Shown here: piece after piece, positions 46,223 through 55,118 of the stretch
Numbering within the stretch: the stretch's first letter is position 1
How the letters are laid out: the number at the start of each line of letters is the position of its first letter
From: Streptomyces sp. NBC_00582
GTDB lineage: Bacteria > Actinomycetota > Actinomycetes > Streptomycetales > Streptomycetaceae
Reading direction: 5' to 3'
DNA: 64,000 nucleotides
Assembly: GCF_036345155.1 (NCBI RefSeq)
Contig: NZ_CP107772.1
Location: forward strand, 9,672,001-9,736,000
Program-made: the position numbers and the translations under genes
Notes under the pieces: model-generated
The model's database searches: none
Told to the model about the DNA's origin: nothing
Seen by the model: the letters and a program-made list of their open reading frames with translations, nothing else

Positions 46223-48349
46223 TCAGCGGGAGCGGATGAGCAGCAGGGCGATGTCGTCGCTGCGGGGGGCCGATCGGCGGGCGTGGCGCACGAGGGTGTC
46301 GGCGAGGGCGTCCATGGTGCGGGCCTTGCTGTGCGCCAGTCGGTCGGCCAGCGCGTCGAGGGCGTCGCCGATGTCGACGCCCGGAGCCTCGACGAGGCCG
46401 TCCGTGTACAGGGCCAGGACCGAGCCGGGCGGCAACGGCACGTCCGTCGAGGGGTAGTCGGCGGCGGGATCGATGCCGAGGAGCAGACCCGGCGGTACGG
46501 AGAGGATCTCGGTACGGCCGTCGGGGTGGCGCAGCAGCGGCGGCGGATGCCCGGCGGTGGCCAGGCGGACACGGTGGGCGGCCAGGTCGATGTGGGCGTA
46601 GAGGACGCTGGTGAACAGGCCGGGGTCGAGGTCGGTGAGGAGACGGTTGGTGCGGGTGAGGACCTCGCCCGGGGCGGCGCCTGCGGTGGCGTGGACGGCG
46701 GTGCGGACCTGCCCCATCAGGGCGGCGGCGTCGACGTTGTGGCCCTGGACGTCGCCGATGGCCGCGGCCGCCGTGTCGGCGTCCAGGCGGATCAGGTCGT
46801 AGAAGTCGCCGCCGATGTCGAGGCCCCGGGTGGCGGGCAGATAGCGGGCGGCCACGTCCAGGCCCGGGACGTCGGGCAGTGTGTGCGGCAGGAGACCGGC
46901 CTGGAGGTTGTGGACCAGTTCGTGCTTGGTGTCGTACAGCCGGGCCCGGTCCAGGGCCTGGGCGATCAGCCCTGCGGTGGAGGTGAGGACGGAGCGCTCC
47001 TCGGGGGTGAACGGGTGCGGCTCGTCGTAGGCCAGGACGAGGGAGCCGACGGGCCGGCCGGAGGTGATCAGCGGCAGGAACGCCCAGGACGACATCGCGT
47101 CCTGGAGCAGGGCGGGCGGATAGGCCCGCTTGAGCTCGGCGAAGGAGGCGAAGAACGCCGGGACGCCGGTGGTCAGGGAGCGTACGGCGGGCGTGTCCGA
47201 GGTCAGCGGGGCGGCGTCGAAGCGGCTCATGAGGTCGGCGGTGTACCCGCGGTAGCCGATGATCCGCAGCCGGCCGTCCTCCGCCGTCATCAGCGCCATG
47301 GCCCTGGCCCCGAACGCGGGCAGGACCTGGTCGGCGACCTGGTCGACCACGTCCCGGACGCCGACGGCCTCGGTGAGCGTGGCCGCGAGGTGCATGAGGT
47401 GGTACAGCGTGACCGCCCGCCCGGGCGTGGCCGCGGCGGCAGGGGAGGTCCGCGGAGGATCCACGACGGGGGCGAGGACGTGGGCGGAGTGCGCGGGGGT
47501 GATGTGGACGCTGATGCCGGAGGCGTCCGGGTCCAGCCGGAACGAAAGCCATCGGTCCGGCGGGCGCAGGGCGGTGAACGAGGTGGGTTCCCGGCTCAGC
47601 ACGGCCGCCCGGTAGCTGTCCTCGGCCGTCGGGTCGTCCAGCCAGGACAGCGCCTCCCACGGCTTGGCGCCGAGCAGCTCGGGGATGCCGGCGCCGAGCA
47701 GCTCCGCCGCCCTGGTGCTGACGAAGGTGAGACGGCCGTCCACGTCCAGGGAGCAGCAGCCGCCGGGGATCCGCTCGGCGAAGTCGACCGCGGCCTGCGC
47801 CTCGGCCGCGCTCGCGGTCCGGACCCTCGGCGGGGGCAGCATCAGCGGCGCGTCGGCGGCCCGTACCGGACGCCCCTCCTCGGCGGCTCGCCTCAGCAGC
47901 GTCCCCAGCCGTCGGCAGACCCCGCCGATCGTGTCGCGCTCCGCGGGCGTGAGCTGCGGCGGGTGCCGGGCCGGCCACTGCAGCACCAGCCCGCCCCAGG
48001 TGTCGGCGCCGGTGACGAGGGGGGCGGCGGCCAGGGTGAAGCGGTACGGCACGACGAGCGCCAGCCGGGGATAGCGGCGGGCCAGCTCCTCCGGCCCGCC
48101 CACCCACACCAGGCGTCTGTCCCGGACCGCCTCGGAGACCGGGGACGCGGTCTCCAGCGGCACCCGCGCCCAGGGCCGGGAGATGTCGTACGACGCCCCG
48201 CCGAGCACCGCGAGCCGCAGCACGGGCTCGTCCGGCGGCAGCAGATACACCGCCGTCACCGTGGCGCCGGTCTCCCGAGCCGCCTCGATCACGGCGGCCC
48301 GCAGCACCTGCGGACCGGCCCCGACACCGACGGCGTCAGCCCCCGGCAC
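46223..48349 (-). CDS. PP2C/SpoIIE-type serine phosphatase with GAF and PAS sensor domains
   Basis: I choose GTG 48349, with GGGAGG eight bases upstream, giving 708 residues. Domains in order: GAF-like (about 10-165, WGGLVLQWPARHPPQLTPAERD), PAS-like (about 195-300, CCSLDVDGRLTFVSTRAAELLG), GAF (about 330-480, GSLVLAYDEPHPFTPEERSVL) and PP2C/SpoIIE phosphatase (about 495-708). The phosphatase metal motifs are DIGGDFYDLI, IGDVQGHNVDAAALM, LYTDGLVEA and SDDIALLLI. Such proteins dephosphorylate anti-sigma-factor antagonists. Upstream in-frame ATG codons exist but lack a ribosome site. No partner anti-sigma gene is adjacent. Confidence 0.88.
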   Translation of the reverse strand: MPGADAVGVGAGPQVLRAAVIEAARETGATVTAVYLLPPDEPVLRLAVLGGASYDISRPWARVPLETASPVSEAVRDRRLVWVGGPEELARRYPRLALVVPYRFTLAAAPLVTGADTWGGLVLQWPARHPPQLTPAERDTIGGVCRRLGTLLRRAAEEGRPVRAADAPLMLPPPRVRTASAAEAQAAVDFAERIPGGCCSLDVDGRLTFVSTRAAELLGAGIPELLGAKPWEALSWLDDPTAEDSYRAAVLSREPTSFTALRPPDRWLSFRLDPDASGISVHITPAHSAHVLAPVVDPPRTSPAAAATPGRAVTLYHLMHLAATLTEAVGVRDVVDQVADQVLPAFGARAMALMTAEDGRLRIIGYRGYTADLMSRFDAAPLTSDTPAVRSLTTGVPAFFASFAELKRAYPPALLQDAMSSWAFLPLITSGRPVGSLVLAYDEPHPFTPEERSVLTSTAGLIAQALDRARLYDTKHELVHNLQAGLLPHTLPDVPGLDVAARYLPATRGLDIGGDFYDLIRLDADTAAAAIGDVQGHNVDAAALMGQVRTAVHATAGAAPGEVLTRTNRLLTDLDPGLFTSVLYAHIDLAAHRVRLATAGHPPPLLRHPDGRTEILSVPPGLLLGIDPAADYPSTDVPLPPGSVLALYTDGLVEAPGVDIGDALDALADRLAHSKARTMDALADTLVRHARRSAPRSDDIALLLIRSR

Positions 48350-48566
48350 GTCGTCGACCTCCCGGCCCCCCGTCCGCGCCGGGGCCGCGACCGCGTCCGG
48401 TCCCCGCCGCTCCCGGGCCCGTCCTCGCACACGCCGACCGACGGCCCCTGCGTTCACGAGCCGCCAACCGGGCACACCGAACGGCCCCCATGTAGGGACC
48501 ATAAGCCCGGCGCGGGACGACAGCATTCCGGTACCGCCGCCGGCTCGGCACCGACGGCGACGCGGA

Positions 48567-49664
48567 TCAGCCGGCCTGGGCCGGGGGCTGCTTCATGGCG
48601 TCGACGACGGCCCGCTTCAGGATGGCGCTGGTGTAGACCACGGTGCCGGGGGTGAGCAGGGCGTCGCTTCCTTCCCCCTGCTTCACCTGCACGGTGCGCT
48701 CGCCGAGGAAGACATGGGACTTCTCGTCGAAGATCCATTCCTCGCGCTGTCCGCTGGTCTCGTCGAGCCGGGCGACCGCCACGCCGTGTCGGCCGACGGC
48801 GTCCACCGCGTCCTCCACCACGACGACACCGGGGATCTTCGCGGCGGCCTTGAACAGCGCCGAGTAGAGCGCCGCCGGCGGGTAGCTCTCGCCGAGCAGG
48901 TCCCCGATGGTGGTGAACGCCTCCTGGTCGGGGGTGTTGCCCTGCCCCTCGGTCTCCTTGTAGATCTTGGCCAGCAGCGCGTCGGGGTCGGTGGTCAGTT
49001 TCGCCAGGTAGTCGTACGAGGGAGCGTTGAGACGGGCCGTGGGGGTGTTGCCCTGCTCGTCGGGCAGGCTGAGCGTCTCCCCCTCGGGACTGTCGTTGAC
49101 GGCGGGGTCGATCAGCCAGCCCCGGGTGCCGTCCGCGGACTCCCACACCTGGCGGCGGTGCAGCGCGTGGCTGGCGAGGCTGGACTCGCCGTCGACGGTC
49201 CTGACGAACGTGTCGGCCGTCTTGGACTCGATGTAGACGTACTGCCCCTGCGCGATGTCCGGGTGGGAGACGTCGGCCGCGGCCAGCGAGATCTGGTCGA
49301 GCAGCTGCGGCACGCCCTGGGTGCTCGCGGCGCCGACCCGGGTGGTCAGGGCCGGTCCGGTGGCGACCCCGCCGTCCCGCACGCCGCCCCCGCCGGACAG
49401 CGCCACCCCGGCGACGACCGCCGCCGCCAGCGCGACCGCCGTCACGGGCAGCGTGACCGCCGGGCGCGGCAGCCGCAGCCGACGGGACCTCGCGGGGGCC
49501 GTCGTCGCCGCGCGCTCGTCCTGCTGCAGGTCGTGGATCTGGGCCATCAGACGCTCCTTGTGGAACTGGTGGCGGCCCGGTGGCAGGTCACGCGCGGTAC
49601 CGGAGAAGAGCGGTGCGCTCTCGTTCCGCTCGGCCGGCTTCTGCCCGGACGTGTTCGCGTTCAT
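48567..49664 (-). CDS. CU044_5270-family membrane protein, likely partner of the sigma factor
   Basis: 365 residues: a cytoplasmic N-terminus with HKERLMAQIHDLQQDE, one transmembrane helix at about 70-90 (TLPVTAVALAAAVVAGVAL), then a long extracytoplasmic part with QYVYIESKTADTFV, HRRQVWESADGTRGWLIDP, and VVYTSAILKRAVVDAMK. This pattern matches the actinobacterial CU044_5270 family, usually next to an ECF sigma gene. It may act like an anti-sigma or sensor partner; no zinc-binding anti-sigma motif is seen. Its ATG overlaps the sigma-factor stop (ATGA at 49661-49664). Confidence 0.78.
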   Translation of the reverse strand: MNANTSGQKPAERNESAPLFSGTARDLPPGRHQFHKERLMAQIHDLQQDERAATTAPARSRRLRLPRPAVTLPVTAVALAAAVVAGVALSGGGGVRDGGVATGPALTTRVGAASTQGVPQLLDQISLAAADVSHPDIAQGQYVYIESKTADTFVRTVDGESSLASHALHRRQVWESADGTRGWLIDPAVNDSPEGETLSLPDEQGNTPTARLNAPSYDYLAKLTTDPDALLAKIYKETEGQGNTPDQEAFTTIGDLLGESYPPAALYSALFKAAAKIPGVVVVEDAVDAVGRHGVAVARLDETSGQREEWIFDEKSHVFLGERTVQVKQGEGSDALLTPGTVVYTSAILKRAVVDAMKQPPAQAG

Positions 49665-50335
49665 CGGTTTCCCTCCTGTGCGGGCCGGATCACGTGGGTG
49701 CGATCACCTCTTGTCTGTCGGGCGGGGCGGCCGCCTTCCCGATCTCCGCGAACTTTTTCGTACGGTGTTCCGCTCGCGGGGCGGAGGAGTTCGGGTTCGG
49801 CGAGCGACCGCAGCTTTCTGCGGGCCCGCGAGAGCCGGGAGGCCACCGTCCCGACCGGGATCCCGAGCGCCCGCCCCGCGGCCTCGTAGTCCAGGCCCTC
49901 GCCCAGGCAGAGCGTGACGACCTCGCGTTCCGGCCGGCGCAGTCTGGCCAGGGCGGTGAGCGCCGTGGCCAGACGGCGGCGGTCGTCGACCCGGTCGGCC
50001 ACCTCGTCGGCATGGTCGGGCACCGACAGCTCGGCCGCCGCGGCGGCGTTCGCGGCGGCCCGGTAACGCCGGTTGCTCCGGTACTGGTTGCGTGCGGTGT
50101 TGGTGGCGATGCCCAGCAGCCAGGGGCGCAGGGAGCCGCCTTCGGGGTCCACCTTCTCGCGCAGCCGCCAGGCCTCCAGGAAGGTGGCCGCCATGACGTC
50201 CTCGGCGACCGACCAGTCGGCGGTCAGCCGGAAGGCATGGTTGTAGACCGCGCGGGCGTACGCGTCGAAAAGCTCCGCGAACGCGCTCGATTCCCCGGCC
50301 CGAACCCGGGTACGCAGATGAGTGCTCACCTCCAT
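49661..50335 (-). CDS. ECF-family RNA polymerase sigma factor
   Basis: 224 residues from ATG 50335. Region 2 (about 20-90) includes FAELFDAYARAVYNHAFRLT and AEDVMAATFLEAWRLREKVDPEGGSLRPWLLGIATN. Region 4 (about 125-180) includes LARLRRPEREVVTLCLGEGLDYEAAGRALGIPVGTVASRLSRARRKL, a clear helix-turn-helix. The basic, Arg-rich C-terminal tail of about 40 residues is not typical. It is coupled by a four-base overlap to the CU044_5270-type membrane gene, which probably modulates it. Confidence 0.93.
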   Translation of the reverse strand: MEVSTHLRTRVRAGESSAFAELFDAYARAVYNHAFRLTADWSVAEDVMAATFLEAWRLREKVDPEGGSLRPWLLGIATNTARNQYRSNRRYRAAANAAAAAELSVPDHADEVADRVDDRRRLATALTALARLRRPEREVVTLCLGEGLDYEAAGRALGIPVGTVASRLSRARRKLRSLAEPELLRPASGTPYEKVRGDREGGRPARQTRGDRTHVIRPAQEGNR

Positions 50336-50694
50336 GAGCTGTCCGGCACCCCGCACCGCCTTCCCGTGACCTGTGCCACAGTCAGCCCCGTGGCTCCGCC
50401 GCCCCGAGTCTCGCTCATCCCCGAACCTCTGGGCGCCTGCGCGATGTTCGGCCTCCAGGAGCGGAGCTTGTCGGGGTTGAGTACGGGCGCGGATGCGGGC
50501 GACCTGCTCGGCGCCCCGCACCGGACGGGGGCGGAGGGGGCCAGTCTGCCGCCGTTCCCGGTTACCACCGCGTTGGTGGCCGGCAGGCCGAGCAGGGCGT
50601 CGATGTCCTTGACCGCCCACGCCTCCTTGAACGCCCGGTCGGCGCTGATCCACTCCGTGCCGTCGGGCAGCGGCTCCGGGATCCACTCACCCAC
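50326..50694 (-). CDS. Hypothetical 122-residue protein upstream of the sigma factor
   Basis: A GTG at 50694 has an excellent GGGAGG site five bases upstream, and the first 45 codons have strongly coding-like third positions (MGEWIPEPLPDGTEWISADRAF... then FKEAWAVKDIDALLGL). The later part is low-complexity and less convincing. It overlaps the sigma-factor start by 10 bases in another frame. It could be a small regulatory protein, a decayed gene whose 5' end survives, or spurious. I recognise no family. Confidence 0.4.
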   Translation of the reverse strand: MGEWIPEPLPDGTEWISADRAFKEAWAVKDIDALLGLPATNAVVTGNGGRLAPSAPVRCGAPSRSPASAPVLNPDKLRSWRPNIAQAPRGSGMSETRGGGATGLTVAQVTGRRCGVPDSSWR

Positions 50695-50818
50695 GTAACC
50701 CTCCCGCCGCGCCCGCGCCGAGCCCGGCAGGTCAAGGCAGATCCGGCCCGCCGCGTCGTCGGGACCGCGGCGGCGCTGAAGGCGGGCCGCGCCGCCTGAT
50801 CGGGCGACGGGCCGTGGC

Positions 50819-52180
50819 TCACTGGCCCGGGGCGAGGATGTACGTGTTGAGGGTGCCGACCGTGCTGAGCGGGGTGGGGGAGCCCAGGTCGTAGCGGTCC
50901 ACGGCGAGATAGGTGGGCTTCTTGCGCGCGGCGGGCGTGCAGAAGTTCTGCGCCCGGTTGAGGAGCTTGCCGTTGTCCGTCGTGGCGGTGCCGCTGATCG
51001 TGTAGTCCCGGAAGTGGTTCATGACGAACAGCGGGTGGAAGGCGGTGGAGTCCACGGTCAGCGGGCGGCCGGTGCCCCAGCGGCTGTAGCAGGACCAGTC
51101 GGAGGAGCCCAGCCCGCCGCCCATGGACCAGTAGTTCTCGACGGTCCACTCCCGCTGGTACATCACCCCGAAGGTGTCACGGGTGGCCCAGCCGCTCGCG
51201 GTGTCGCTCGCCCGGGTGCGGTCGCTGAAGATCAGCAGTTGTCTGCCGCGCGCCGCGAGGTCCGCCATGGTCGGCCAGCCCTTGGTCGCCACGCCCTCCT
51301 GGTCGGGCCGGTACAGCACGTCGGACAGCCCGCTCACGGAGGCCAGCGAGGCCTTCAGCACATCGGAGGAGGCGTAGTCCTCGAGGAACACGGTGACGAA
51401 CTGGCCGGGGTTGGCCTTCAGGAAGTCGACCATGCGCTGCAGATCGGTGGCGAGCGGGACGGGGCCGCTCACGCCGTCGCAGCTGTTGTGGCAGAGCACG
51501 GCCTGCCCGGAGACGGTGTAGTCGTCCAGCATGAAGCCGCGCACGCCGTCGGCGAGCTGTCGGCTGATGCCGTAGTTCTGGTTCGGGAACAGGTTCACCG
51601 GGAACGAGGCGAAGTTGCCGTCGACGCCGTTGGCGAAGGCGTTGTGCGAGGTCAGGAAGGTGACCTGGTCCAGGGTGCGGGTGTCGGCGGATGGCATCGA
51701 GGCGGTCGCGTACGACACCGGGGTCAGGTACCAGCGGGCGAGGTCTCCGGCCGAACCGAGCTGTACGGCGCTGTTGTCGGAGGAGGATCCGGTGAGGTAC
51801 TGCGAGGTGCCGGGGACGCTCACGGTGTACGTGCTGCCCGCACCGGCGGTGACGGTCCACACGGTTCCCGTCGCCCCGCACGCGGCGGTGACGGCCGAAG
51901 TGCCGCTACGGCTGAGACAGGTGCCCGACTCGTCGGCGTTCCGCAGCTGATAGCCGCCGTCGACCGCGACCGGGGTCCACTGCTGGTGGTCCTCGTTCCC
52001 CTTGGGATTGTGCGCGGCGACGGTCCCGCCGCTGTCGGCGGCGTTCAGACCGGTGGCGACGTTCTGCAGATACACCGAGGAGACGGGAACGGCCGCCGCG
52101 GCCTGCCCGGGGGCGAGGACGGGCAGAGCGAGGGCGAGCGCGGTGGTACCGCAGAGAAAGCGCAGGGGGCGCAGACGCAC
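50819..52180 (-). CDS. Secreted phosphatidylinositol-specific phospholipase C-domain protein with N-terminal ricin-type region
   Basis: 453 residues from GTG 52180, preceded by GGAAAGGAA. Signal peptide ends APGQAAAA (about 30). Residues 32-155 are trefoil/ricin-like (VYLQNVATGLNAAD, NEDHQQWTPV, GYQLRNADESGTCLS). Residues 165-453 resemble the PI-PLC X barrel: FLTSHNAFAN (His179) and AVLCHNSC (His231) are the expected catalytic histidines, with VRGFMLDDY and FVTVFLEDYAS nearby. It may cleave phosphatidylinositol or GPI-type lipids outside the cell. It is followed and preceded by gaps of a few hundred bases without operon partners. Confidence 0.85.
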   Translation of the reverse strand: MRLRPLRFLCGTTALALALPVLAPGQAAAAVPVSSVYLQNVATGLNAADSGGTVAAHNPKGNEDHQQWTPVAVDGGYQLRNADESGTCLSRSGTSAVTAACGATGTVWTVTAGAGSTYTVSVPGTSQYLTGSSSDNSAVQLGSAGDLARWYLTPVSYATASMPSADTRTLDQVTFLTSHNAFANGVDGNFASFPVNLFPNQNYGISRQLADGVRGFMLDDYTVSGQAVLCHNSCDGVSGPVPLATDLQRMVDFLKANPGQFVTVFLEDYASSDVLKASLASVSGLSDVLYRPDQEGVATKGWPTMADLAARGRQLLIFSDRTRASDTASGWATRDTFGVMYQREWTVENYWSMGGGLGSSDWSCYSRWGTGRPLTVDSTAFHPLFVMNHFRDYTISGTATTDNGKLLNRAQNFCTPAARKKPTYLAVDRYDLGSPTPLSTVGTLNTYILAPGQ

Positions 52181-52340
52181 GGGAGTTTCCTTTCCACTCC
52201 GGCACTCCAGTGAGATGGCAGAGGCATGACATACCGAATCCACCGTCCTGCGCCAGTCTTCCCGCCTGAACTCCTCATGAGCAGGTGGATATATGACGAT
52301 CAGTCACCTACGTCGACGCCATTGGCGGGCGCGCTGCCCC

Positions 52341-52430
52341 TCACGGTCTGCGGGCTGCCGCAGCGCCCTGCGGTGCCGCGATCACCCCGCCGTCGATCCG
52401 GATGTCCACGCCCGTCACGAGAACGAGATT
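52341..52430 (-). pseudogene. 3' remnant of a short-chain dehydrogenase gene
   Basis: On the minus strand the last 30 codons before a TGA at 52341-52343 read VTGVDIRIDGGVIAA followed by a short Ala/Arg tail. That is the hallmark C-terminus of SDR-family reductases (VTGxxxxVDGG). Upstream of it the SDR similarity stops at once; no Rossmann or YxxxK part exists. It lies just beyond the 3' end of the MFS gene on the same strand, so an SDR gene once in that operon was probably deleted. Confidence 0.62.
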
Positions 52431-52470
52431 CTGGCGCCCGGCGGCGGACAAGGGTGGTGCACCCGGAAAC

Positions 52471-53841
52471 TCACCCGCTCTTCGGGGGGACGCACCACCT
52501 CGCGAGCCCCGCGGCCGTGAGGTAGGCGAGTGCGCCGACGGCCATGCTGACGCGCAGCCCGGTGCCGGGGTCGGCCGTGGTGGCCAGGAGACTGCCGCCG
52601 AGCGCCACCGCGGTGGCGCTGCCGATCTGCCGGGTCGTGTTGAACAGGGCGGAGGCGGTCCCCGCGTAGGTGCGCGGAGCGGCGGACATGACGGTGGTGG
52701 TCGTACCCGTGAGGGCGAAGGAGGTGCCGAATCCGGCGGCCATCATGGGCACGACGAGCAGCCCGTACGCGGGGTCGGCTCCGGCCGCCGCCCAGCCGGC
52801 CAGCCCGACGGAGGCGGTGAGCATACCGGCGGTGACCAGCGGGCGGTCGCCGGTACGGCGGGTGAGCCGCCCGGACAGCACGGAGGCGAACGTGGTCATG
52901 GCCACCGCCGGGAACAGCGCCAGCCCGGTGACGAGGGCGCTGTAACCCCGCTGCTGCTGGAAGCCGACACTCGCGGTGAACACCATGCCGTAGAAGCCGA
53001 AGTTGAACAGCAGACCGATGACGGCCCCACCGCCGAGGGCGCGGGAGCGCAGCAGCCCCAGGGGCAGCACGGGGGTGCGGGCCAGCCGTTCCCGCAGGAC
53101 GAAGGCTCCGGCGGCGAGCAGCGACAGGCCCAGTCCGGCGAGGACGGCCGGATCGGACCAGCCGCGCCGTCCGGCCTCGTTGAGCGCAGCGGTGAGCAGG
53201 GCCACGGCCGCCACGATGGCGCACTGCGCCGGCCAGTCCATCACCCGGCCGGGGTGCCGGGGTGATCGCTCCACGTGGCGCGGCGTCAGCGCCAGACAGG
53301 CCGCGCCGACAGGCAGGTTGATGAGGAACACCCACCGCCAGCCCACCGTGGAGACCAGCAGTCCGCCCAGCAGCGGCCCCGCCGACGCCGCGATGCCCGC
53401 CATCGACCCCCACAGCCCGAAGGCCCGTGCGCGGGCGGCGGGCTCGGGGTAGGCCTGCTGCAGCAGCGCCAGCGAACCGGGCACGATCAGCGCCGCGCCG
53501 AGCCCCTCGACCAGCCGCGCGACCACCAGGAAGGGAGCGTCCGGCGCGAGCGCGCACGCGGCCGAGGACGCCGTGAACACCCCCACGCCCAGGCAGAAGA
53601 CCAGCCGGTTCCCCAGCCGGTCGCCCAGCGCGCCCCCCGTCAGCAGAAACCCGGCGAAGACCAGGGTGTAGCCGTCGGTGGTCCACTGGATGCCGGTGAG
53701 CGAGGCCGACAGCTCCCGGCCGATGACGGGCACGGCCACATTGATGACGGTCACATCCAGGATGACCATGAAGTACCCGGCGCACACCGCCAGCAGCGGC
53801 GCCCAGTTCCGCTGCTCGGGCCTCGACTCCGCGAACGTCAC
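52471..53841 (-). CDS. MFS transporter, DHA2-type drug:H+ antiporter (14-helix)
   Basis: 456 residues from GTG 53841, with GGAG eight bases upstream. Motif A-like GGALGDRLGNRLVF follows helix 2, motif C-type PGSLALLQQAYPEPAARARAFGLWGSMAGIAASAGPLLGG spans helix 5, and the N-terminal FMVILDVTVINVAVPVIGREL is the DHA2 family signature. It probably exports a hydrophobic drug or metabolite by proton antiport across the cytoplasmic membrane. No TetR or MarR gene is adjacent. Only an SDR fragment follows it. Confidence 0.92.
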   Translation of the reverse strand: MTFAESRPEQRNWAPLLAVCAGYFMVILDVTVINVAVPVIGRELSASLTGIQWTTDGYTLVFAGFLLTGGALGDRLGNRLVFCLGVGVFTASSAACALAPDAPFLVVARLVEGLGAALIVPGSLALLQQAYPEPAARARAFGLWGSMAGIAASAGPLLGGLLVSTVGWRWVFLINLPVGAACLALTPRHVERSPRHPGRVMDWPAQCAIVAAVALLTAALNEAGRRGWSDPAVLAGLGLSLLAAGAFVLRERLARTPVLPLGLLRSRALGGGAVIGLLFNFGFYGMVFTASVGFQQQRGYSALVTGLALFPAVAMTTFASVLSGRLTRRTGDRPLVTAGMLTASVGLAGWAAAGADPAYGLLVVPMMAAGFGTSFALTGTTTTVMSAAPRTYAGTASALFNTTRQIGSATAVALGGSLLATTADPGTGLRVSMAVGALAYLTAAGLARWCVPPKSG

Positions 53842-53939
53842 GACCGCAGCTCCATCCCGCCCGCGAAGAACCGAGAAACGACAAGGAACGCCACATTACG
53901 GGACATGCCGCACGGATCGCGGGAAGGGGGGCGACAGTT

Positions 53940-54710
53940 CTAGGCCAAGCCGCCGTTGCTCATCAGCAGCTGTCCGTTGATCCACCCGCCCTGCTCGGAG
54001 CAGAGGAAGTCCACGAGGTGGGCCGTGTCGCGCGGGGTGCCCAGCCGGCCGAGCGGGGTGCCCGCCACGCAGGCCTCGCGGATCTCCTCCGACATCCAGC
54101 CGGTGTCGACCGGACCGGGGTTGATCGCGTTGGCGGTCACGCCGAGGTGGCCGAGTTCGCGGGCGGCGGCCAGCGTGATGCGGTCCATGGCCCCCTTGCT
54201 CGCTCCGTAGGGAAGGTTGCCGACCGTGTGATCGCTCGTGAGGCTGATGATCCGGCCCGTCCCGTGGGCCGCGGCGAAGCGCCGCCCGAACTCGCGGACC
54301 AGCAGCCAGGTGGCCCGCGCGTTGACCGCGAAGTGCCGGTCGAAACTCTCGACGGTGGTGTCGAGCAGACCGGAGTCGACGGACTCGCAGTGACACATCA
54401 CCAGCGCGGTGACGGGACCCAGCCGCTCCTCGACCTCGTCGAACACCCCTGCGGGAGTGTCCGGATCGGCGAGATCCGCCTCGATCGCCGCGGTGCGGGC
54501 GCCGTGTTCGGCGAGGTCCCGCACGATCGCCTCGGCCGCGCCGGGCTCCCTGCCCCACGTCATACGGTCGTCGTACGGGGCCCAGTAGGTGACGGCGATG
54601 TCCCAGCCGGACGCCGCCAGTCTGCGGGCCACACCGGCGCCGATACCGACGGTACGACCCACCCCGGTCACCAGGGCGAGCGGGCGGCCGGCCACTCCGG
54701 CGTCGTTCAT
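53940..54710 (-). CDS. Short-chain dehydrogenase/reductase (SDR)
   Basis: 256 residues from ATG 54710 (an ATG two codons upstream is possible; AGGG lies just before). Variant cofactor loop TGVGRTVGIGAGVARRL (about 15-31), catalytic Ser in ISLTSDHT, and YGASK (Tyr and Lys of YxxxK), then NPGPVDTGWM and the C-terminal WINGQLLMSNGG. It is an NAD(P)H-dependent oxidoreductase of unknown substrate; the residues after Thr in the loop resemble 3-oxoacyl reductase-like members acting in stress or antibiotic contexts. Divergent from the small coiled-coil gene. Confidence 0.88.
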   Translation of the reverse strand: MNDAGVAGRPLALVTGVGRTVGIGAGVARRLAASGWDIAVTYWAPYDDRMTWGREPGAAEAIVRDLAEHGARTAAIEADLADPDTPAGVFDEVEERLGPVTALVMCHCESVDSGLLDTTVESFDRHFAVNARATWLLVREFGRRFAAAHGTGRIISLTSDHTVGNLPYGASKGAMDRITLAAARELGHLGVTANAINPGPVDTGWMSEEIREACVAGTPLGRLGTPRDTAHLVDFLCSEQGGWINGQLLMSNGGLA

Positions 54711-54822
54711 GCGCATCCCTCGCTTCGTCCGTGCGGCAGCCGGGCATCCGGCCGAACGCCCCTGCGCCAGAGGCGAGTTGCCGATTTCATGGCGGGCGGC
54801 GGTGCCGTTTATGATCTTGGTC

Positions 54823-55101
54823 GTGACTGTGCAGAATACTGACAAGACGCTCTCCCGCAAGCAGAGGCTCCAGGAGAAGCAGCGCCGCCAGCTGTCGGTG
54901 GTGGACATGGTGGACAAGGCCGAGGCCAAGGTCCGCAAGGCGGAGGCCGAGCTGGCCGTCGCGGTCGCCGAGGCCGTGCAGGTGTTCGGCGACGAGAAGG
55001 CCGCGTCCGAGGGGCTCGACATGGCACCCGAGGCGATCCGCCGCTTCCTGCGCATGGCCCAGGACGAGACCGCGAAGTCCGACGAGCCCGGCGAAGGCTG
55101 A
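54823..55101 (+). CDS. Small charged coiled-coil protein, probably translated from a leaderless mRNA
   Basis: 92 residues, read from GTG 54823. A TATGAT -10 box (54810-54815) lies seven bases upstream, so transcription would start at the GTG; no ribosome site is present. The chain is Lys/Glu/Ala-rich: LSRKQRLQEKQRRQLSVVDM, then an amphipathic heptad stretch AEAKVRKAEAELAVAVAEAVQVF (about 36-58), ending acidic. Such proteins are often DNA- or complex-associated. Family unknown to me. A possible ATG four codons upstream overlaps the -10 box and is less likely. Confidence 0.6.
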   Translation: MTVQNTDKTLSRKQRLQEKQRRQLSVVDMVDKAEAKVRKAEAELAVAVAEAVQVFGDEKAASEGLDMAPEAIRRFLRMAQDETAKSDEPGEG

Positions 55102-55118
55102 GTCGGGCCCCGGCATCC

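Noticed and set aside
45998..48655. 885-codon plus-strand frame opposite the PP2C phosphatase
   Set aside because: Gly/Arg/Val-rich antisense shadow. The minus strand contains all phosphatase motifs in order.
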